Assembly (NCBI RefSeq): GCF_000020685.1
Contig: NC_012528.1
Location: forward strand, 310,001-374,000
Source: Deinococcus deserti VCD115
GTDB lineage: Bacteria > Deinococcota > Deinococci > Deinococcales > Deinococcaceae
Direction: 5' to 3'
Length of the DNA stretch: 64,000 bases
Below the pieces are notes generated by a model that did not search any database, was not told the origin of the DNA, and was given only the letters and a program-made list of their open reading frames with translations. This document shows, piece after piece, positions 59,178 through 64,000 of this stretch. The position numbers and the translations under genes were made by a program. Every line of letters begins with the position of its first letter. The stretch's first letter is position 1.

Positions 59178-61061
59178 CTAGCCCTGACCCTGCTTGCTCA
59201 GCAGCCGCTCCAGGGCAGCCACCACCTCCCGGTCAAACTGCCGGCCAGTCTGGCGGCGGATTTCCTCCATCGCCTCGTCGAGAGTCCACGCCGCCTTGTA
59301 CGGCCGCTCACTCGTCAACGCGTCCAACACATCTACCACCGCCACGATCCGGCCGGACACCGGAATGGCTTCGCCGGCCAGACCGGCTGGATACCCGGCG
59401 CCATACCAACGTTCATGGTGGGTTCGTGCGATCTCTTCGGCCATTTTGATCAGTGGGGACGTTCCACCGCTCAGAATGCCGGAGCCGATCATCGGGTGCG
59501 TTTTGATGATGTCAAATTCTTCTGGGGTGAGCCGGCCAGGCTTCAGGAGAATGGAGTCACTGATCCCAATCTTGCCTACATCGTGCATGGGCGCCGCCCG
59601 TTCAAGCAGCTGCACAGTGTCGTCCGGCAGGCCCAGCTCGCGGGCGACACCTGCCGCAATCCGTCCTACCCGCCGCATGTGCTCACCTGTGTCATCGTCC
59701 CGATATTCCGCTGCGTGTGCCAGCCGCTCGAGAATCTCAAGCTGCGCAGCCTGCACCTCGCTGGCCAGCCGCTCGTTGTGATCGCGAATGGCGTCCTGAG
59801 CAGCCTTCTGCTCTGTCACGTCTGTGATTGTTCCCACAAGCCCCTTCGGGTTTCCATGCACGTCATAAAACGGCGTGCGTGTCGATCGGAACGAGCGCGT
59901 CGGCTGGCCGGGCAGGGTCGCTGTCACTTCGTACTGGCCGCGCTGCCCGCTCGAAAGTACAGTCTCGTCACGTTCACGCATGCCGGCGGCCGTATCCGGT
60001 GGCAACAACACTTCGTCGGTCTGCCCGAGAATACTGCTGAAGGGGCGCCCCACGAGTTCGGCTCCTGAAGCGTTCACCATCAGGTACTCACGAGCGGTGT
60101 TCTTTACATAGATGACGTCAGGGACGTTATCAATTACCTTCCGCAGCAGGGCGTGACTGGTATCCAGAGCCTCCCGCGTGACCTGGAGCTCTGTCAGGTC
60201 TCGGAAAAACGCCGCAAAGTAGACCGTGCCGTCGCCCTGAAACGGCGTGACGGAGATTTCGGTAGGAATAACAGTGCCGTCGCGCCGCCGCATAGTCACG
60301 AGCGTACGTTGCCGTGGAACAGCCTCGGTTCCTTCACGGCGGTACCGGTGCAGAAGCTTGAGCGTCTCATCCGTCAGGATCAACTTCCGGACGTCCTGCG
60401 CCAGAGCTTCATCCCGGCGGTAGCCAAACAGGCGCTCCGCTTCGGGGTTCCAGTCTGTGACGCGGGCGTGAGCGTCCACGATTACCACCGCATCCAGAGA
60501 AGAGGTCAGGACTGCGGCATGCCGCGCGTCCTGCTGCTCCCGTTGAGCCACCCCCCGGCGCAATTCGAGTTCGCTCACAACGCTGTCGGCCAGGTCCTGA
60601 AGAAACGCACATTCATCTTCGGTGAGCCCAATCCGGGGTGCGGTATCGAGCACACACAGTGAACCCACCCGGTGCCCGTCCGGTGTGATGAGCGGCGCGC
60701 CCGCGTAGAAGCGTATGGCGCTGTCCCCGGTCACCAGAGGAAGAGAAGAGAACCTGGGATCCTGCGTCGTGTCCGGCACGACAAGAACGCCGTTCATGCC
60801 CAGAGTGTGCTGGCAGAAGGACAGGGAGCGGTCCATCTCGCGGAGGTCCATACCGTAACAGCCTTTGGTCCATTGGGTTCGGTCGTCGAGCAGGTTAATC
60901 AACGCAATCGGAGCGTTGAGCAGACGGGCAGCAAGGTTAACGGTGCGCCTGAAGGCAGCTTCAAGTGGTGCGGCGAGCAGGTGGTATCGCCAGACAGCAG
61001 TCAACTGCAGGTCTTCCTCCAGTGGTTGCTGATCAGAAGAATCCCCGGAGCCACGAATCAT
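59178..61061 (-). CDS. GAF-PAS-PAS-HD-GYP cyclic-di-GMP phosphodiesterase
   Basis: A 627-aa cytoplasmic signal protein. GAF (about 25-165) with LINLLDDRTQW and IRFYAGAPLITPDGH, closely similar to GAF1 of the protein at 19917-21695. PAS1 (about 180-300) has DAVVIVDAHARVTDWNPEAERLFGY, PAS2 (about 305-430) begins LRKVIDNVPDVIYVKN. HD-GYP (about 440-620) has the metal residues in HDVGKIGI and HHERWYGAGYP, so c-di-GMP hydrolysis is expected. ATG at 61061 has TACCAT ending 6 bases upstream and no ribosome-binding site; leaderless. It is solitary. Confidence 0.93.
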   Translation of the reverse strand: MIRGSGDSSDQQPLEEDLQLTAVWRYHLLAAPLEAAFRRTVNLAARLLNAPIALINLLDDRTQWTKGCYGMDLREMDRSLSFCQHTLGMNGVLVVPDTTQDPRFSSLPLVTGDSAIRFYAGAPLITPDGHRVGSLCVLDTAPRIGLTEDECAFLQDLADSVVSELELRRGVAQREQQDARHAAVLTSSLDAVVIVDAHARVTDWNPEAERLFGYRRDEALAQDVRKLILTDETLKLLHRYRREGTEAVPRQRTLVTMRRRDGTVIPTEISVTPFQGDGTVYFAAFFRDLTELQVTREALDTSHALLRKVIDNVPDVIYVKNTAREYLMVNASGAELVGRPFSSILGQTDEVLLPPDTAAGMRERDETVLSSGQRGQYEVTATLPGQPTRSFRSTRTPFYDVHGNPKGLVGTITDVTEQKAAQDAIRDHNERLASEVQAAQLEILERLAHAAEYRDDDTGEHMRRVGRIAAGVARELGLPDDTVQLLERAAPMHDVGKIGISDSILLKPGRLTPEEFDIIKTHPMIGSGILSGGTSPLIKMAEEIARTHHERWYGAGYPAGLAGEAIPVSGRIVAVVDVLDALTSERPYKAAWTLDEAMEEIRRQTGRQFDREVVAALERLLSKQGQG

Positions 61062-61067
61062 TGGGAT

Positions 61068-61073
61068 ATGGTA
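61068..61073 (-). promoter_or_regulatory. Candidate -10 box (TACCAT), leaderless start
   Basis: TACCAT on the minus strand ends 6 bases before the ATG at 61061 of the HD-GYP gene; no ribosome-binding site. Confidence 0.45.
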
Positions 61074-61350
61074 GAGAGGTCAGCATCTCAAAGAACCAAA
61101 CAGTTTCACAAATGCACATTCGCTTAAGACACTTTGTTCAGCAGCACTCCCCTCACGCTCTGGTGCGCCGTTTGTTCGTAGGGTCCGGGCCGGGGACCCC
61201 AGGAACGCATGATTGAACGTCAGCGTGAGGAGACGTGGCACCTGAGGCCAGACCCACGTGCTGCCATGGGCTCTGCATGACAGCGAGAGCGTAGTTGTTG
61301 AATAGCCCTTTACCAGAAGTCAGGTCAATAGAGCGTGAGGCCGCCTGGAC
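61074..61350. other. Intergenic stretch
   Basis: About 280 bases without a supported gene. Confidence 0.4.
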
Positions 61351-62550
61351 CTATCCTCCAGAGCGTTCACGCCAGCCGCGCATCCAGGCCAGGCTCCATC
61401 CAAGGAGGAGGCCCCAGACAGGCGCGCTCACGCCCAGAACCGTGATTCCGGAAGCGGTGACCACCAGGGTCAGCAGAGCCGCTTCCCGCCACCGCGCTTC
61501 AGCCACCATGGTGCCCTCACGCCCTACGAGCAGCGGCCCCAGCAGGGCCAGGCCTGCCAGTCCCTGCATCAGCGGTGCCGGGAAAATACTTGCCAGTCCG
61601 AGCAGGCCCCCGGCGGTGAGGCCCAGCACTCCGTACCCGGCCGCGCAACTCAGGCCAGCCACGTACCGTTTCGCCGGATCCGGATGGGCGTCGGGACCGG
61701 TGGAGATGGCAGACGTGATCGCCGCGAGATTCAAGGTGATACTCCCGAATGGGGCCGCGAGCAGTGCCCCGAGTCCAGTCAGGGACACCAGGGGCCGTGG
61801 GGGTACGTGCCCGTACCCGCTGGCGCTCAGGATCGCCAGGCCCGGCAGGTGCTGCGACGCCACTGCCAGCAGCACGCTGGGGATGGTGATTGTAAGCAGG
61901 GCGTGCACATCAAACACTGGTCGGATGTAGCTCAGGTGTCCGGCAGTTCCCGAGGGCAGAAACAAGCCGTCTGGCGACGCACCAGTCAAAATGGTGGCGG
62001 TCAAGCCGGCGGTAAGAGCCAATGGCACTGCCCAGCGGGGAACGAAGGCCCGGGCCAGCAGGTAGGCCGCCACCATGGGGAGCAGCAGTTCGGGCGCGGT
62101 CGGGACCGCACTCAGACCGCGCAGGACAAATGGCAGCAGCATGCCCGCCAGCAGCGCGGCGGCCAGTGGTGGGGGCAGGCAGCGAGCAATCCAGTCAAAC
62201 AGACCGGTCAGGCCAAGGAAGGTAAGGATCAGCGCAGCGGCCATCAGGGCCCCCACGGCCTCACCGGGCGTAAAGCGGGGACCTTCAGCAATAAGGAGCG
62301 CGAGGCCAGCGGTATTCCAGCCGAGGATAATGGGAGCGCGGTACAGCAGGCTCAGGCCGGCGCCCAGAACGGCGAGCGTGAGGTACATACTGGTCAGGCT
62401 GCTCACGGCCTGATCCGCAGTGAAGTGCAGGGCCGCGAACATCTGCACGAACAGCGGAAGGTTGCTGGAGGCACTCACGATAACGGAGATCAATCCGGCC
62501 GCCAGCGCGCTGTACGGTAGGGCACGCATAACGTTCAGTGGGTTACTCAT
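61351..62550 (-). CDS. Benzoate/H+ symporter (BenE) family transporter
   Basis: A 399-aa membrane protein, twelve hydrophobic segments. LNVMRALPYSALAAGLISVIV opens the protein, and the BenE signatures LSASGYGHVPPRPLVSLTGLG near residue 240, APFGSITLNLAAITSAIS near 265 and SIFPAPLMQGLAGLALLGPL near 330 are clear. Benzoate or another aromatic acid would be taken up with a proton. Start ATG at 62550 chosen for AGG 8 bases upstream; the longer frame has little support. No aromatic-degradation genes are nearby. Confidence 0.9.
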   Translation of the reverse strand: MSNPLNVMRALPYSALAAGLISVIVSASSNLPLFVQMFAALHFTADQAVSSLTSMYLTLAVLGAGLSLLYRAPIILGWNTAGLALLIAEGPRFTPGEAVGALMAAALILTFLGLTGLFDWIARCLPPPLAAALLAGMLLPFVLRGLSAVPTAPELLLPMVAAYLLARAFVPRWAVPLALTAGLTATILTGASPDGLFLPSGTAGHLSYIRPVFDVHALLTITIPSVLLAVASQHLPGLAILSASGYGHVPPRPLVSLTGLGALLAAPFGSITLNLAAITSAISTGPDAHPDPAKRYVAGLSCAAGYGVLGLTAGGLLGLASIFPAPLMQGLAGLALLGPLLVGREGTMVAEARWREAALLTLVVTASGITVLGVSAPVWGLLLGWSLAWMRGWRERSGG

Positions 62551-63060
62551 CCTGGAACCTGTGCCGCCAGGCAAGCCATCCGACGTACAACGAACGGCGC
62601 ACCCCGGATACGTACCGCCTGCCCGGAGTCCTGCAGGGCACCGCCCACTGCGAACACTGCGACTCGAAAGTCATCCTGAGCCTCGTGATGTGGGCGTTGC
62701 GGGATTCACCAGGGCGAGAATATGCCGCCGCAGCTCCGGCACGTGGCCATGAATCTAACCAGGACACAAACGCCAGATGCAGGCATCTGTGCCTGAGGAA
62801 GACAGCCAGTGCAGCTCGTGTGACGCTTGCCCGTCGCGGCAGGCGAAATATGGTCTTTCGGGTTCTCGAGAGGACCGCCCAGGTCCACGTGCACACTGGT
62901 TGTAGGGTGAGAGCTCCGAAGGGAGCATTCGCAATCTGTGCGAATGCCGTGTCGCTCCACGCGTTTGCGGTAGTCAAACATGGAGCAGAAGTCAGCATGA
63001 AGCCTACGGTCTTTTCCAGATGTGCCGCGCTGTAATGGCGTGCCTTTATGCCGTGAAATC
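62551..63060. other. Region left of the origin, with an inverted repeat
   Basis: About 510 bases. Minus-strand frames exist but their composition is not convincing. A 9-bp inverted repeat GCATTCGCA (62925-62933), 5 bases, TGCGAATGC (62939-62947) is the most regular element and could belong to the replication or partition region. Confidence 0.45.
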
Positions 63061-63170
63061 CCTCAGTTCGGTCTCGCGTTTCCCTCAGTTCGGTCTCGCC
63101 TTCTCCTCAGTTCGGTCTCGCGTTCGCCTCAATTCGGTCGCGTGTTCGCCTCAGTTCGGTCGCATATCCT
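63061..63170 (+). repeat. Iteron array A: five copies, 22-bp period
   Basis: Five direct copies start at 63061, 63083, 63105, 63127 and 63149, exactly 22 bp apart. Core: CCTCAGTTCGGTC followed by TCGCG in copies 1-3 and CG in copies 4-5. Two helical turns apart, as expected for binding sites of a plasmid replication initiator. The last copies are a little degenerate. Confidence 0.9.
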
Positions 63171-63248
63171 TTTAAGGCTCCACTTGCTCATCGCTGTGCA
63201 GGACGCATCTCTTGGGGCAACGCGTACTGGTCAGCCTGCGGGGTGTGT

Positions 63249-63358
63249 GCGACCCTTTTGAGGAATTCACGCGACCTTTCCGAGGAAATCATGCGACCCT
63301 TTTGAGGCGTTCGTGCGACCCTTTTGAGGAATTCACGCGACCCTTCTGAGGAATTGGG
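63249..63358 (-). repeat. Iteron array B: five copies, 22-bp period, opposite orientation
   Basis: Five direct copies start at 63249, 63271, 63293, 63315 and 63337, exactly 22 bp apart, core GCGACCCTTTTGAGGAATTC. Read on the minus strand, the copy contains CCTCAAAAGGGTCGC, comparable with CCTCAGTTCGGTCGC of array A, so the two arrays face each other with about 80 bp between. Confidence 0.9.
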
Positions 63359-63408
63359 AGAAGAAAGTCGCCGGTGAGAACAGGATTTTTCGGGGCAGAA
63401 CGGTGCCC

Positions 63409-63423
63409 TTGATTGACAATCAA
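63409..63423. promoter_or_regulatory. A+T-rich palindrome beside the rep gene
   Basis: TTGATTG-A-CAATCAA with perfect 7-bp arms and a one-base centre, at the start of an A+T-rich stretch (63409-63440) between the iterons and the rep gene. It may be a rep operator or part of the strand-opening element; a -35-like TTGACA (63413-63418) is inside it. Confidence 0.5.
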
Positions 63424-63462
63424 ATCAATTCTTTCTGTTCTTGCTTGTAAACTCAGATCAAG

Positions 63463-64000
63463 GTGGATATCCGAATCAATGAGCTAGACCTGACGCGGTC
63501 AGGCATCATCAGTGTCCATCGAGACCTTCCAGCAACGGACACCAGCTGGGAAGCCGAGTACACCCTGGGCGAAGCAATGTACCGGGTTATGGGTAGTGCG
63601 TTTCATGGGCGACCACACGGCCGTGACGCGGACGTCCTGCTCGCGTTGCAGACCGTGTTCTTTCGTGCGGGATGCCCAGATTCGAACGCGATCGAACTGA
63701 CCGCCGCGCAGCTGCTCGCCCTCAGCGGGCATGCCCGCAACGGTAAGAACTATGCGTTTCTCCGGGCGTCTTTGCTGCGGCTGAGCAGTGTGAAGTGGAC
63801 CATGGTACGCACGCAGTTCGACGAGAAAAAGGGACGTCATCAGGGGGAAACCACCACGACCGGCATCATCGCGGAGATGCAGGTCACGGACCAGGCGACC
63901 GGATCTCAGCGCCCATTTGAGGGGAGGGAGCTGACCGAAACCAGCCCGATCCGTATTTCTTTCGTTCCGAGCTTCGCCGCGTCCATCCGGGACGGGTTCT
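63463..64000 (+). CDS. repA: Plasmid replication initiator protein A (3' end outside window)
   Basis: A GTG-initiated frame, open to the right edge (179 codons visible). The start MDIRINELDLTRSGIISVHR, EYTLGEAMYRVMGSAFHGRPHG, then LTAAQLLALSGHARNGKNYAFLRA and VKWTMVRTQFDEKKG match the RepA-type initiator family common on Deinococcus plasmids; the middle part is winged-helix-like. GTG at 63463 has no good ribosome-binding site; a TAAACT box ends 9 bases upstream. The gene lies next to two iteron arrays which its product should bind to start replication. C-terminal part and any parA/parB genes are beyond the window. Confidence 0.88.
   Translation, partial: MDIRINELDLTRSGIISVHRDLPATDTSWEAEYTLGEAMYRVMGSAFHGRPHGRDADVLLALQTVFFRAGCPDSNAIELTAAQLLALSGHARNGKNYAFLRASLLRLSSVKWTMVRTQFDEKKGRHQGETTTTGIIAEMQVTDQATGSQRPFEGRELTETSPIRISFVPSFAASIRDGF

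Noticed and set aside
62543..62998. 151-codon minus-strand frame left of the origin
   Set aside because: Composition (many Arg, Cys, Trp) and lack of a ribosome-binding site make it unconvincing; left as intergenic.
63061..63358. CRISPR array
   Set aside because: The repeats are contiguous 22-bp units with no spacers and lie next to a rep gene, so they are iterons.
63499..63840. Minus-strand frame inside the rep gene
   Set aside because: The plus strand carries a recognisable RepA-type sequence; the frame is a shadow.
1..64000. tRNA or rRNA genes
   Set aside because: I looked through the intergenic regions for T-loop-like and cloverleaf patterns and found none convincing; a program such as tRNAscan-SE would be decisive.

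Overview
This is a G+C-rich bacterial window that most resembles a secondary replicon (megaplasmid or second chromosome) of a Deinococcus species. The evidence is a replication-initiator gene running off the right end (63463 onward), preceded by two 5-copy arrays of 22-bp iterons in opposite orientation; a bacteriophytochrome of the Deinococcus radiodurans type; a WGR/beta-propeller protein; and a recurrent promoter style, a TANNNT -10 box ending 5-7 nt before the start codon, which is the leaderless arrangement described in Deinococcus. The taxon is inferred from these features; no 16S rRNA or tRNA gene was found.

Layout. 1-5.1 kb: a peptide ABC importer (two permeases, a solute-binding protein) with an M20 amidohydrolase. 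5.6-10.1 kb (minus): a sensory-rhodopsin-transducer homologue coupled to an aldonolactone oxidase-like flavoprotein, an AI-2E/PerM-family membrane protein, and an Nramp-like transporter lacking the usual metal-binding motifs. 10.9-16.4 kb: an LLM flavin oxidoreductase, a LuxR-type ATPase regulator and two hypothetical proteins. 16.5-26.7 kb is a signalling island: divergent OmpR-type regulator and multi-sensor kinase; a one-component regulator combining two GAF domains, a degenerate GGDEF-like domain and an OmpR-type winged helix; a TetR/membrane protein pair with a visible operator; and a receiver protein divergent from a bacteriophytochrome. 27.1-29.2 kb: a ribbon-helix-helix-like protein behind a perfect 15+15 bp palindrome, followed by a Kef-type antiporter.

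29.5-32.3 kb: a threonine-dehydratase-like plus ornithine-cyclodeaminase-like pair divergent from a DauR/YheO-type regulator. 33.5-34.4 kb: an intact IS982-like insertion sequence with terminal repeats, a 6-bp target duplication and a hairpin over its transposase start. 34.8-37.3 kb: an arsenic operon (arsR, arsC, aquaporin) and a metallophosphoesterase. 37.4-42.3 kb: a second multi-sensor kinase, a second single-domain receiver, and a TetR/NAD(P)H oxidoreductase pair with duplicated operators. 42.5-49.3 kb: CtaG plus DUF2243, a WGR/propeller protein, MerR plus metallo-hydrolase, a dienelactone-hydrolase-like protein, a small membrane protein and a CsaA-like protein. 50-57.2 kb: a YtfQRT/YjfF-type sugar ABC operon with a phytanoyl-CoA dioxygenase-like enzyme, an IS5-type remnant and a DeoR repressor. 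57.6-62.6 kb: an MFS transporter, a possible 3' remnant of a solute-binding protein with its terminator, a GAF-PAS-PAS-HD-GYP phosphodiesterase and a BenE-family transporter. 62.6-64 kb: the replication origin and rep gene.

The window is therefore an accessory replicon rich in transporters and sensory proteins, plus arsenic/redox response genes. The most interesting items are the GAF-GAF-GGDEF-like-winged-helix regulator, the shared repeated input module in the two large kinases, the twin-orientation iteron origin, the palindrome-controlled RHH/Kef operon and the set of leaderless promoters.
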